From positions 1 through 42,889 of the forward strand of contig JAZNIW010000047.1 of assembly GCA_045577695.1 (NCBI GenBank): DNA of 42,889 nt, read 5' to 3'. The first letter of the stretch is position 1, and every line of letters begins with the position of its first letter. Shown piece after piece: positions 1 to 7,569 of the stretch. The position numbers and the translations under genes are program-made. This DNA is from UMGS1279 sp045577695 (lineage in GTDB: Bacteria > Bacillota > Clostridia > Oscillospirales > Acutalibacteraceae). A model generated the notes under the pieces. It did no database searches. It saw only the letters and a program-made list of their open reading frames with translations, and was not told the DNA's origin.

Positions 1-26
1 GGTAATGTGGTAATGTAATGAGCGCC

Positions 27-77
27 GAATTTGTTATGTTGTTCGTCGCCTACGGCTCCTCGCAACATAACAAATTC
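27..77. repeat. Inverted repeat at the left edge
   Basis: Two perfect 15-base arms (27-41 and 63-77) flank a 21-base GC-rich loop containing CGCCTACGGCTCCTCG. No T-tract follows, so this looks more like a dispersed palindromic repeat than a terminator. A hairpin with a similar GC-rich tip lies at the right edge of the window. No gene is visible in 1-242. Confidence 0.5.
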
Positions 78-171
78 GCTTCAAATTAAACTTCATCTTA
101 TTTTTTTGAGAAAAGTGTTACCAATCATTGATTTATCTACAACAGGGGGCGGCTTTTTCTTTTTCTTCCCC

Positions 172-200
172 TTGCAAAGAAAAAGATAATGTGGTAAAAT
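172..200 (+). promoter_or_regulatory. Promoter of coaX
   Basis: The -35 TTGCAA (172-177) and -10 TAAAAT (195-200) are separated by 17 bases, and the -10 is preceded by an extended TGG. An AAGGGGG ribosome site lies just before the ATG at 243. Confidence 0.6.
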
Positions 201-242
201 ATAAAAATATTAAAGTCTTAAAGCAAAAGGGGGTACGCGTTT

Positions 243-1007
243 ATGATACTAGCCATTGATATCGGAAACACCAACATTACCCTCGGCGGTTATGCAAACG
301 GAGATATTCAATTCATCTCACGCCTTTCGACCGATTCCCGTCGCACGGCCGACCAGTACGCGGTGGAACTGTATGATATGGTTCGCCTTTGTGGTTATTC
401 TGTTACCGACACCGAGGGGTGTATTATTAGTTCGGTGGTGCCTGCCGTTGGCAGTGCCATTGCACGTGCCGTAAAAAAACTCACCGGTCTTATTCCCATT
501 GAGGTCGGACCCGGTATAAAAACCGGTGTACACATTAAAATCGACAACCCCGGCCAACTTGGTGCAGATTTAGCAGCCGGAGCCGCCGGTGCCTTGGGAA
601 AATATTCGATGCCATGCATCATTATTGATATGGGTACCGCCACTACCCTCAGCGTATTGGATAAAGAGGGTGCCTTTGTCGGTGGCGTCATTGCAGCCGG
701 CGTAGGCCTAACCTTAGACGCCTTAACCAGCAACACCACCCTATTACCCTCGATTTCCCTCAAAGCCCCCCCAAAAACCATCGGCAAAAACACCGTAGCC
801 TGTATGCAATCGGGGCTCATCTATGGCACCGCCGCTATGTTAGACGGGCTCATTGCACGTATGGAAGCCGAACTGGGAGAATCCTGCACCGTGGTCGCCA
901 CCGGCGGCCGCGCCGAACAAATTGTTCCCCACTGTCAAAAAGAAATGATTTTAGACGATAATCTATTGATTAACGGACTCATTCAAATTTATTATAAAAA
1001 CGTTTGA
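243..1007 (+). CDS. coaX: Type III pantothenate kinase
   Basis: This enzyme phosphorylates pantothenate, the first step of coenzyme A synthesis, in the cytoplasm. The 254-residue length is normal for CoaX. Visible family marks are the N-terminal phosphate-binding DIGNTN (residues 6-11), the substrate-pocket stretch PGQLGADLAAGA (from residue 103) and the second phosphate motif DMGTATT (129-135) of the ASKHA fold. Type III enzymes are known to need a monovalent cation and to escape feedback inhibition by CoA. The ATG follows an AGGGGG site by a usual distance. The next gene on the same strand is an ECF-transporter S component 97 bases downstream, which fits a vitamin uptake and activation pair. 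Confidence 0.95.
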   Translation: MILAIDIGNTNITLGGYANGDIQFISRLSTDSRRTADQYAVELYDMVRLCGYSVTDTEGCIISSVVPAVGSAIARAVKKLTGLIPIEVGPGIKTGVHIKIDNPGQLGADLAAGAAGALGKYSMPCIIIDMGTATTLSVLDKEGAFVGGVIAAGVGLTLDALTSNTTLLPSISLKAPPKTIGKNTVACMQSGLIYGTAAMLDGLIARMEAELGESCTVVATGGRAEQIVPHCQKEMILDDNLLINGLIQIYYKNV

Positions 1008-1104
1008 TAAAAATCTCTCATTCGTATATTTCCGTTTTTACGGTGATATAAATTTTCAACGAGTTGTATCCGTTTTGTCGGAACAGCATCAGGAGGAATG
1101 ATTT

Positions 1105-1701
1105 ATGAAAAACAAACAAAAATCGATGAGCGTCGCTGTACTTGGCCTTTTTACGGCCATAGTAGTGGTTCTGCAACTATTGAGTTACGCCATCAAAATC
1201 GGGAATTTTAACCTTTCGTTAGTTCTTATTCCCATCGTACTGGCTGCCGTGTTGTACGGGCCGAAACAAAGCACCTTTTTGGGTCTGGTATTCGGAGTTA
1301 TTGTAACGGTTGCCAGCATAGCCGGACTCGATGCGGGTGGATTTATTTTATTTCAAGCCAACCCCATCCTTACCACCCTTATCTGCCTGATAAAAGGCGG
1401 CGCAGCCGGCTTGTTAGCAGGCTTAGTTGCCTCTCTTTTAAAGAAAAAAAGCATTTATTTAGCCATCTTGGCAGCTGCTATCATCACACCGCTTATTAAC
1501 ACCGGCTTGTTTATTACCGGTATGGTATTATTCTTCCGCGATATTTTGGCGAATTGGGCCGGTGGCAGTGACATCGTCACTTACATATTGGTGGGCTTAG
1601 TGGGCATAAATTTTGTTATTGAGTTGTCCTTGAATTTACTTCTCTCACCCGCCGTTCTTCGGGTGACGACAGCCCTAAAAAAACTCACCAAAAAAGACTG
1701 A
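1105..1701 (+). CDS. ECF transporter S component, possibly for pantothenate
   Basis: A 198-residue very hydrophobic protein with about six membrane segments and a basic C-terminus (ends LKKLTKKD). Size, topology and the start (SVAVLGLFTAIVVVLQLL) match substrate-binding S components of energy-coupling-factor vitamin transporters, which share an ATPase/EcfT module encoded elsewhere. No signature proves the substrate. Its position directly after coaX suggests pantothenate (PanT-like), which is inference. An AGGAGG site precedes the ATG closely. There is no terminator between it and coaX, so co-transcription is plausible. Other vitamins cannot be excluded. Confidence 0.8.
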   Translation: MKNKQKSMSVAVLGLFTAIVVVLQLLSYAIKIGNFNLSLVLIPIVLAAVLYGPKQSTFLGLVFGVIVTVASIAGLDAGGFILFQANPILTTLICLIKGGAAGLLAGLVASLLKKKSIYLAILAAAIITPLINTGLFITGMVLFFRDILANWAGGSDIVTYILVGLVGINFVIELSLNLLLSPAVLRVTTALKKLTKKD

Positions 1702-1757
1702 TTTCAAAAAATGCGCAAAAGTATCTATTGTTTTCCACAAAGGAGAGGTTTTGTTTG

Positions 1758-1787
1758 TATTTTTATCTGTCAAAAGCGATAAAAATA
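1758..1787 (+). promoter_or_regulatory. Palindrome upstream of ppdK
   Basis: Perfect 10-base arms TATTTTTATC (1758-1767) and GATAAAAATA (1778-1787) around a 10-base loop. The right half carries AAAAGCGATAAAAA (1772-1785), which recurs upstream of pgk. It lies just upstream of the ppdK promoter, so a regulator site is plausible. A weak terminator of the preceding gene is the alternative. Confidence 0.4.
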
Positions 1788-1806
1788 AAAAAATTAACAA
1801 AAAACC

Positions 1807-1835
1807 TTTTCATTTTTTAAAAAAAGTGATATAAT
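1807..1835 (+). promoter_or_regulatory. Promoter of ppdK
   Basis: An extended -10, TGATATAAT (hexamer 1830-1835), sits about 60 bases before the start codon. The best -35 at 17 bases is the poor TTTTCA (1807-1812), so the extended -10 probably dominates. Confidence 0.6.
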
Positions 1836-1898
1836 AGATTGCTGACGTAAATTTAGCATAAGTAAATGGACGTAAAATTATTAGGAGGTTATTTTCTA

Positions 1899-4529
1899 AT
1901 GAGCAAAAAATTTGTTTATCTGTTCAAAGAAGGCGACGCTTCTATGCGTGAACTGCTGGGTGGCAAAGGCGCCAACTTGGCTGAGATGACCAAAATCGGC
2001 CTTCCCGTTCCGCAAGGTTTCACCGTAACCACCGAAGCTTGCACCCAATATTATGAAGATGGGCGCAAAATCAACGATGATATCCAAGCCGAAATTATGG
2101 AATACATCGACAAAATGGAAGAAATTACCGGCAAGAAATTCGGCGATAAAGAAAATCCCCTGCTCGTTTCGGTTCGTTCCGGTGCCCGTGCTTCTATGCC
2201 CGGTATGATGGACACCATTTTAAACCTCGGCCTCAACGAAGAAGTTGTAGAAACTATGGCCGCCAAATCCGGCAATGCGCGTTGGGCTTATGACTGCTAT
2301 CGCCGTTTCATTCAAATGTACTCCGATGTTGTTATGGAAGTCGGCAAAAAGTACTTTGAAGAACTGATTGATAAAATGAAGGAAGAAAAAGGTGTAACGC
2401 AGGACGTTGACCTGACCGCCGACGATTTGAAGGTTTTGGCCCAACAATTCAAAGCCGAATACAAGGCCAAAATCGGCAAAGACTTCCCCACCGACCCCAA
2501 AGAACAACTTATGGGCGCTATCGAAGCTGTATTCCGTTCTTGGGATAACCCGCGTGCCAACGTTTACCGTCGCGACAACGATATTCCTTATTCTTGGGGT
2601 ACCGCTGTTAACGTGCAAATGATGGCCTTTGGTAATATGGGTGACAACTGCGGTACCGGCGTTGCCTTTACCCGTGACCCTGCTACCGGCGAGCCCGGCT
2701 TAATGGGTGAGTTCTTAACCAATGCCCAAGGTGAGGACGTTGTTGCCGGCGTTCGTACTCCTATGCCGATTGCTGAAATGGCGGAAAAATTCCCCGCTGC
2801 TTTTGAAGAATTCAATAAAGTTTGCGCCATTTTGGAAGACCATTACAGAGATATGCAGGATATGGAATTCACCGTAGAAGACGGTAAACTCTATATGCTT
2901 CAAACCCGTAACGGTAAAAGAACCGCCAAAGCTGCCCTCAAAATTGCTTGCGATTTAGTAGCCGAAGGTATGATCGACGAGAAGAAAGCCGTTGCTATGA
3001 TTGACCCCCGCAACCTCGATACCCTGCTTCACCCGCAATTTGATGCGGCCGCTTTGAAACAAGCTGTTCCGGTCGGCAAAGGTTTGGGTGCCTCCCCCGG
3101 TGCCGCTTGCGGTAAAGTTGTTTTCACTGCTGAGGATGCCGAATCTTGGAACAACCGCGGCGAAAAGGTAGTTCTCGTTCGTTTGGAAACCTCTCCCGAA
3201 GATATTACCGGTATGAAGGCTTCCCAAGGTATCTTGACCGTTCGCGGCGGTATGACCTCTCACGCAGCCGTTGTTGCCCGTGGTATGGGTACTTGCTGTG
3301 TATCGGGTTGCGGCGAAATCATTATGGATGAAGCCAACAAGAAATTCACATTGGCCGGCAAAACCTATAACGAAGGCGATTATATTTCCATTGACGGTTC
3401 AACCGGTAACATCTACGACGGCATCATTCCCACTGTAGATGCTGAGATCGTCGGCGAGTTCAAGACCATTATGGATTGGGCCGACAAATTCCGCACCTTG
3501 AAAGTTCGCACCAATGCCGACACCCCTGCCGATGCAAAAAAAGCACGTGAATTGGGTGCCGAAGGTATCGGTCTGTGCCGTACCGAGCATATGTTCTTTG
3601 AAGCCGACCGTATTGCAGCTTTCCGCGAAATGATTTGTTCGGACACCGTGGAAGCCCGCGAGGCCGCTTTGGAGAAAATCCTCCCCTATCAACAGGGCGA
3701 CTTTGAAAAGCTCTACGAAGCCTTGGAAGGCAACCCCGTTTGCATCCGCTTCTTAGACCCGCCCCTCCACGAGTTTGTTCCCACCGAAGAAGCTGACATC
3801 GCTGCTTTGGCTGCTTCTCAAGGAAAAACCGTTGAGGATATCAAGAACATCATCACCGGCTTGCACGAATTCAACCCCATGATGGGTCACCGTGGTTGTC
3901 GTCTGGCCGTTACCTATCCGGAAATTGCCAAGATGCAAACCAAAGCCGTGATTCGCGCCGCTATTAACGTGAAAAAGAATCATGCTGATTGGAACATCAT
4001 TCCCGAAATTATGATTCCTTTGACCGGTGAAGTAAAAGAAATGAAGTTCGTTAAGGATATCGTTGTGGCTACTGCCGATGCTGAGATTGCCGCTGCCGGC
4101 GTAGAACTCAAATACGAAGTAGGTACTATGATGGAAATTCCGCGTGCCTGTTTGACCGCAGACGAAATCGCCAAAGAAGCCGAATTCTTCTGCTTCGGTA
4201 CCAACGATTTGACCCAGATGACCTTCGGTTTCAGCCGTGACGATGCCGGTAAATTCCTTACCGCTTACTATGACAGTAAAATCTACGAAAATGATCCCTT
4301 CGCCAAACTTGACCAAAACGGCGTTGGTCAACTGATGAAAATGGCAGTTGCCAAGGGTAAGACCACTCGTTCTAACATTCACTGCGGTATCTGTGGTGAG
4401 CACGGCGGTGACCCCGTATCGGTAGAATTCTGCCACACCATTGGTTTGGATTATGTTTCCTGCTCGCCCTTCCGCGTACCTGTAGCCCGCTTGGCCGCAG
4501 CACAGGCTGCTATAAAGTCTGGCAAGTAA
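1899..4529 (+). CDS. ppdK: Pyruvate, phosphate dikinase
   Basis: This cytoplasmic enzyme interconverts pyruvate, ATP and phosphate with PEP, AMP and pyrophosphate. The 876 residues hold, in order, the ATP-grasp nucleotide-binding domain, the swivelling phosphohistidine domain and the PEP/pyruvate TIM barrel. The phosphorylated histidine lies in GGMTSHAAVVARGMG at residue 455, the same number as in the Clostridium symbiosum enzyme. The barrel cysteine is in GICGEHGG at residue 832. I chose the ATG at 1899 because AGGAGG lies 8 bases before it; an in-frame ATG at 1866 has no ribosome site. Nearby glycolytic genes (pgk, tpiA, gpmI) fit a pyrophosphate-linked lower glycolysis. A strong terminator follows at 4661. 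Confidence 0.97.
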   Translation: MSKKFVYLFKEGDASMRELLGGKGANLAEMTKIGLPVPQGFTVTTEACTQYYEDGRKINDDIQAEIMEYIDKMEEITGKKFGDKENPLLVSVRSGARASMPGMMDTILNLGLNEEVVETMAAKSGNARWAYDCYRRFIQMYSDVVMEVGKKYFEELIDKMKEEKGVTQDVDLTADDLKVLAQQFKAEYKAKIGKDFPTDPKEQLMGAIEAVFRSWDNPRANVYRRDNDIPYSWGTAVNVQMMAFGNMGDNCGTGVAFTRDPATGEPGLMGEFLTNAQGEDVVAGVRTPMPIAEMAEKFPAAFEEFNKVCAILEDHYRDMQDMEFTVEDGKLYMLQTRNGKRTAKAALKIACDLVAEGMIDEKKAVAMIDPRNLDTLLHPQFDAAALKQAVPVGKGLGASPGAACGKVVFTAEDAESWNNRGEKVVLVRLETSPEDITGMKASQGILTVRGGMTSHAAVVARGMGTCCVSGCGEIIMDEANKKFTLAGKTYNEGDYISIDGSTGNIYDGIIPTVDAEIVGEFKTIMDWADKFRTLKVRTNADTPADAKKARELGAEGIGLCRTEHMFFEADRIAAFREMICSDTVEAREAALEKILPYQQGDFEKLYEALEGNPVCIRFLDPPLHEFVPTEEADIAALAASQGKTVEDIKNIITGLHEFNPMMGHRGCRLAVTYPEIAKMQTKAVIRAAINVKKNHADWNIIPEIMIPLTGEVKEMKFVKDIVVATADAEIAAAGVELKYEVGTMMEIPRACLTADEIAKEAEFFCFGTNDLTQMTFGFSRDDAGKFLTAYYDSKIYENDPFAKLDQNGVGQLMKMAVAKGKTTRSNIHCGICGEHGGDPVSVEFCHTIGLDYVSCSPFRVPVARLAAAQAAIKSGK

Positions 4530-4531
4530 TT

Positions 4532-4657
4532 CCGGCTTACTTTAACTTTGCAGAATTTACGCTCACTGAAAAGGATGCTAAGGAGTATAAATACTCCAAA
4601 TCAACCAAACAACGTGTGCATAAATGGAAAGATATTAAAGTAAAACTCTATATCTAA
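4532..4657 (+). pseudogene. Possible 3' remnant of a lost gene
   Basis: Right after the ppdK stop, a different frame stays open to a TAA at 4655-4657. It reads like a real lysine-rich C-terminus (TLTEKDAKEYKY and RVHKWKDIKVKLYI) and ends just before a strong terminator. There is no start codon or ribosome site of its own. It could be the tail of a gene removed when the neighbouring island inserted. I do not recognise the family, and a chance open frame is possible. Confidence 0.3.
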
Positions 4658-4660
4658 AAC

Positions 4661-4704
4661 AAACTCCGCTTACTGATTAGCCTCAGTAAGCGGAGTTTTT
4701 GTTT
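4661..4704. terminator. Bidirectional terminator
   Basis: A near-perfect 14-16 base-pair stem (ACTCCGCTTACTGA with its complement) has a 6-base loop. TTTTTGTTTGTTTTG follows on the plus strand and a T-rich stretch on the minus strand. It can serve ppdK from the left and the toxin-immunity operon from the right. Confidence 0.9.
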
Positions 4705-4727
4705 GTTTTGTTAGAGCCTTAGACTCT

Positions 4728-4913
4728 TTAATTCTTTGCAACAAGTTCTATTGCATCTGCAGGCGTTGTAAATACATCAATAGTATCACCATCAGAATCG
4801 AAAAACTCTACTTCAAAATAAGTTCCATCATATTCTAAAACAATAGTGCCTTCTGTTCCGGTTGATAAACCGTTAAAATCTTTGACTAATTTTACTACAT
4901 CTAATTCTTTCAT
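4728..4913 (-). CDS. DUF4926 protein, putative immunity/antitoxin
   Basis: A 61-residue acidic protein matching the DUF4926 pattern: an N-terminal DVVKL, then GTEGTIV, then YFEVEFFDSDGDTID and a C-terminal hydrophobic stretch. DUF4926 genes commonly sit directly after DUF6883 genes in other bacteria, and that is the arrangement here (3-base gap). The acidic charge against the basic toxin-like partner suggests it neutralises that partner. This role is inferred; I know of no experimental proof for the pair. It is the last gene of a three-gene minus-strand operon ending at the terminator at 4661-4704. Confidence 0.75.
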   Translation of the reverse strand: MKELDVVKLVKDFNGLSTGTEGTIVLEYDGTYFEVEFFDSDGDTIDVFTTPADAIELVAKN

Positions 4914-4916
4914 TAC

Positions 4917-5327
4917 TTACTTTCCTTTTTTGTCAGGATAAACAGTAACTATTTTGTGCGTGATTCTACCGTTATCTTTTTGAATAACAACAACCACATT
5001 GGCACTAACAGATTTACCATCTTTTCCTGTTATTTTAGTATTGTAGGTGTGTTTTATTCCAAAAGGAGTGGTCTCGCTTTTTGTAGGAGTTTTCCCTATC
5101 AACGAGGCAACAACATTTTTATGAAAAGTTTTAGAATCACTCTGCGAGTAGCCCAAAACATCTTTCATAAATTTCGCTTTGCTTCCGCCTTTTGGATGGT
5201 TGGTATTTAATAAATACCCTTCCGTTTTCTTTCTGCTATAACGCACATCTTTAGGAGAATTAACAGGCGCGTTATTTTGTTTTGACCCTTGTGTGTCACC
5301 GAACCCCCCGTGAAAACCCGCTCCCAT
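4917..5327 (-). CDS. DUF6883-like small toxin candidate
   Basis: A 136-residue basic protein. The N-terminal 15 residues (GAGFHGGFGDTQGSKQNN) are a short Gly-rich lead of the type seen on fragments of polymorphic toxins. A linker (NSPKDVRYSRKKTEG) leads to a C-terminal domain starting YLLNTNHPKGGSKAKF and ending in VVVVIQKDNGRITHKIVTVYP, the hallmark layout of DUF6883. No signal peptide is visible. The DUF4926 gene follows by 3 bases and the DUF4417 gene precedes with a TAATG stop-start overlap, so translation is probably coupled. The catalytic activity is unknown. Membership by eye is fairly secure; the toxin role is inferred from the partner. Confidence 0.7.
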   Translation of the reverse strand: MGAGFHGGFGDTQGSKQNNAPVNSPKDVRYSRKKTEGYLLNTNHPKGGSKAKFMKDVLGYSQSDSKTFHKNVVASLIGKTPTKSETTPFGIKHTYNTKITGKDGKSVSANVVVVIQKDNGRITHKIVTVYPDKKGK

Positions 5328-5992
5328 TAAGCACCCACCGCCTTTCGGCTTTGCATAAAGTCGCTATCAAATTGCAATATTTCAATTCCCATTTTTTCAT
5401 ATTGTGAAAAAATTTCGATTGGTGCCGCGCCATAAACAACTATGGTGGTCGGTTCTAACGCTTCTATCACATACTCTAAACCGTTTTTTAAATAATTGCG
5501 TTCGTTAAGTAATTTTATGCAACCATGAGTACCGACAGCTATTACCCCAAGTTTGCTAATGCCGGCACAAGCAACATCAAAAGTACGCTCATCCCCAAAT
5601 CGAATGTTAGGGATAACTGGTATGCCGTTTTCTTGCAACCAATGTCCAATCGCACGACTTCGATAAATATTCCAATGTTGCATAACCAAAGGCATATCTC
5701 GGTACACACTAAAATCAGGAGTTATAACACCTTTAAATTTTTTTAGGATTGGAAGATAAGTATTGGGTTTATTCCATAACCTTTCAAAAGCTACATCATC
5801 CTCAAAAAAGTGCACCCAAGCATCGTAGTCGTTGCTTCTTATAGCTTTCGTAAAAGCTATAAGTTTATTTGGTTTACTCGTTTCCTTTTTTATACAAGGA
5901 ATTTCAAGTGAACCATCGTAAGTGGCATTTTTGACTAAAAACGCACGAAAAACATCTTTGCACCCATTACGAGTACAGTTTTTAACAGCCAT
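5327..5992 (-). CDS. DUF4417 protein
   Basis: A 221-residue protein matching DUF4417: PDFSVYRDMPLVMQHWN, then YRSRAIGHWLQENGIPVIPN, then a GVIAVGTHGC stretch and a late TIVVYG. Two cysteines near the N-terminus (CTRNGC) may bind metal. The family occurs in bacteria, archaea and viruses, often on mobile DNA, and its biochemical role is not established. A GGAGG site lies 8 bases before the ATG. Its stop overlaps the start of the DUF6883-like gene by one base, which ties an unknown family to a toxin-immunity pair. A minus-strand promoter TTGCCA-18-CATAAT may lie within the small-RNA region upstream. Confidence 0.8.
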   Translation of the reverse strand: MAVKNCTRNGCKDVFRAFLVKNATYDGSLEIPCIKKETSKPNKLIAFTKAIRSNDYDAWVHFFEDDVAFERLWNKPNTYLPILKKFKGVITPDFSVYRDMPLVMQHWNIYRSRAIGHWLQENGIPVIPNIRFGDERTFDVACAGISKLGVIAVGTHGCIKLLNERNYLKNGLEYVIEALEPTTIVVYGAAPIEIFSQYEKMGIEILQFDSDFMQSRKAVGA

Positions 5993-6052
5993 AATTTTTT
6001 CCTCCAGTAAAAAAACTAATTTTTTTGTTGTTATTTTTGCAACAGAAAAGTT

Positions 6053-6101
6053 GACATTTTTTCAAAAATGTCTTGCGTTTTTCTCCGAAAGATGCTATTA
6101 T
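6053..6101 (+). promoter_or_regulatory. Promoter and operator-like palindrome of the small RNA
   Basis: TTGCGT (6073-6078) and TATTAT (6096-6101) are 17 bases apart. Directly upstream is a perfect palindrome, GACATTTTT-TC-AAAAATGTC (6053-6072), placed where a repressor or activator would bind. A second inverted pair, TCTCCGAA (6082-6089) and TTCGGAGA (6129-6136), brackets the -10 and the predicted start. Confidence 0.45.
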
Positions 6102-6107
6102 GTACTT

Positions 6108-6186
6108 ACAGATGTACGAATGGCAACATTCGGAGAGAAGCACGGTATTGATTGCGGGAACAATCTTTACAGTGCTTTTTCTTTTT
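6108..6186 (+). ncRNA. Putative small structured RNA
   Basis: A predicted transcript of about 80 bases starts after the 6096-6101 -10 box. It contains a perfect hairpin CGAATG-GCAA-CATTCG (6117-6132) closed by a GNRA tetraloop. It ends in a long stem (6138-6177) in which AAGCAC, GTA and GATTG pair with CAATC, TAC and GTGCTT through small matched internal loops. TTTTTCTTTTT follows, an intrinsic terminator. No open frame fits inside. It lies head-to-head with the DUF4417 operon and convergent with the ATPase gene. I do not recognise an Rfam family. Confidence 0.5.
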
Positions 6187-6240
6187 GTTTTCACTTCAAG
6201 CAATAAACATCGCCACCTTTTTTAATTTATATATAGTGAA

Positions 6241-7347
6241 TTAAGAATCAAATTCGCCTTCACGATATAGCTTTTCAATATTATGATTTTTTCTAATGTC
6301 CTTTTTGCTGCGGTCGCTTAAATTTCTTACACCAGACTTATCAAGAATAAAAGCGCAGTCAGGACGAGTTTCATCAGTATTTAATAATGTAACGTTATGA
6401 GTAGTTACCATAGATTGCATATCTTTGAAGCTGTTAATTATTTTAAGAATTTTTTGCGAAACATTATGATGGTAATATGCGTCAAACTCGTCTATTACCA
6501 AAAATGTTAAGTTTTCAAATTCTAATAACCAGCAGAAGAACAGCATTAAAGTACGAGTTCCCGAAGAGGCTATCTCGTTCAAAGCTATTGCAGAATTATT
6601 TTCAAATTTCGCACCGATAACAGTATGTCCACTACTTAATGTTAATGGCACTAAGGTGTAATTGAGTTCCATATCTCTTATGAAATTTTGAAACTCTTCA
6701 AGCTTATTGTTTCTTAATATAATATCGTCTAACTTTTCGCCACCAAGCTTATAACCTATATATTGGTTAGCCTCTCTTAAAGAACGGAAGTAAAGCATAC
6801 CGCTTATAAAATCCATCAATTGATTGATAATGGAATTATCATCAAGAATAGTATTATTATAAATGTATTTTACAACTGAAAGCTTGTTGGGTAAGCCCTT
6901 AGTTCTCAAATTTTTGGCACCGGCAATATTTATAAAGTTTTCTTCTTCGTTAATAAAATCGTGGTGTAAAACCTTTTTTTCATTAACATAGAGTTCTTCT
7001 ATTACCATTTCGCGCTTGTTGGTTTTGGCATACACGTATGCAACTTTTTTATTTCCAAAAAGGAAATCATACCTAAAGGTCATAACGGGAGTGTCATTAC
7101 CAATATAAGTAAGCATATGTGGTGGTGTAGAATCTTTTTCGGCATCAAGAAGATGCGTAGTAATATCAACTACTGCCGCACACAAGCTTGATTTTCCAGA
7201 GGCGTTTTTGCCAAAAACTATTGAGTTTTTAGCAGTCTTACTTTTCACTAATTCTTTTGAATAAGAGTAGTCTCTCGTTGTGGATAAATCCCAAACCATA
7301 GGCTCATTAAAACCTTTATAATTAGCTACTTCGAAACGTGTAAGCAT
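6241..7347 (-). CDS. AAA15/OLD-like ATPase (ATP-binding protein)
   Basis: A 368-residue ABC/SMC-type ATPase without transmembrane segments. It opens with LTRFEVANYKGF, the usual start of AAA15/OLD/RloA-like proteins, then Walker A GKNASGKSS (46-54), a signature-like SSGTRTL, Walker B VIDEFDAYYHH (Asp-Glu near 286) and a late TTHN histidine near 314. Such ATPases often power anti-phage modules (OLD, RloA, PtuA) with a nuclease partner. No TOPRIM or HNH domain is present here and no partner lies immediately downstream. I chose 7347 because GGAGGG lies 7 bases before it; an in-frame ATG at 7413 lies upstream of the promoter. Confidence 0.8.
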   Translation of the reverse strand: MLTRFEVANYKGFNEPMVWDLSTTRDYSYSKELVKSKTAKNSIVFGKNASGKSSLCAAVVDITTHLLDAEKDSTPPHMLTYIGNDTPVMTFRYDFLFGNKKVAYVYAKTNKREMVIEELYVNEKKVLHHDFINEEENFINIAGAKNLRTKGLPNKLSVVKYIYNNTILDDNSIINQLMDFISGMLYFRSLREANQYIGYKLGGEKLDDIILRNNKLEEFQNFIRDMELNYTLVPLTLSSGHTVIGAKFENNSAIALNEIASSGTRTLMLFFCWLLEFENLTFLVIDEFDAYYHHNVSQKILKIINSFKDMQSMVTTHNVTLLNTDETRPDCAFILDKSGVRNLSDRSKKDIRKNHNIEKLYREGEFDS

Positions 7348-7371
7348 AACAATCCCTCCTAATATATGGTA

Positions 7372-7429
7372 ATTATAACACCAAACGTTGTATATGTCAA
7401 GCGTTTTACGCACAAAATGTGCGTAAAAC
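7372..7429 (-). promoter_or_regulatory. Consensus promoter with adjacent palindrome for the ATPase gene
   Basis: On the minus strand, exact TTGACA (7395-7400) and TATAAT (7372-7377) boxes are 17 bases apart. Three bases upstream of the -35 is a perfect 11-base inverted repeat, GTTTTACGCAC and its complement (7403-7413, 7419-7429), with a 5-base loop, a likely operator. Confidence 0.75.
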
Positions 7430-7531
7430 TTATAAAATGTTATTTAAAGCATAATTTTTTACTATTATCAAGGATAAATTGTCCTCAAAATTGATTCTTC
7501 CGATTTAGATTTCGCACATTCGCAATAATAA

Positions 7532-7563
7532 ACCTCCTTTGCTACAATAATGGCAAAGGAGGT
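7532..7563 (+). promoter_or_regulatory. Hairpin sequestering the tnpV ribosome site
   Basis: ACCTCCTTTGC (7532-7542) pairs perfectly with GCAAAGGAGGT (7553-7563), hiding the whole AAAGGAGGT ribosome site 6 bases before the tnpV ATG. A possible -10, TACAAT, lies in the loop (7543-7548). A transcript from it would start after the left arm and escape the hairpin, while read-through RNA from outside would be silenced. Confidence 0.6.
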
Positions 7564-7569
7564 AATTTT

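Noticed and set aside
3753..4436. Long open frame on the minus strand (227 codons) inside ppdK
   Set aside because: It is antisense to strongly conserved PPDK sequence; no ribosome site or family match. Codon bias of ppdK leaves the opposite strand open.
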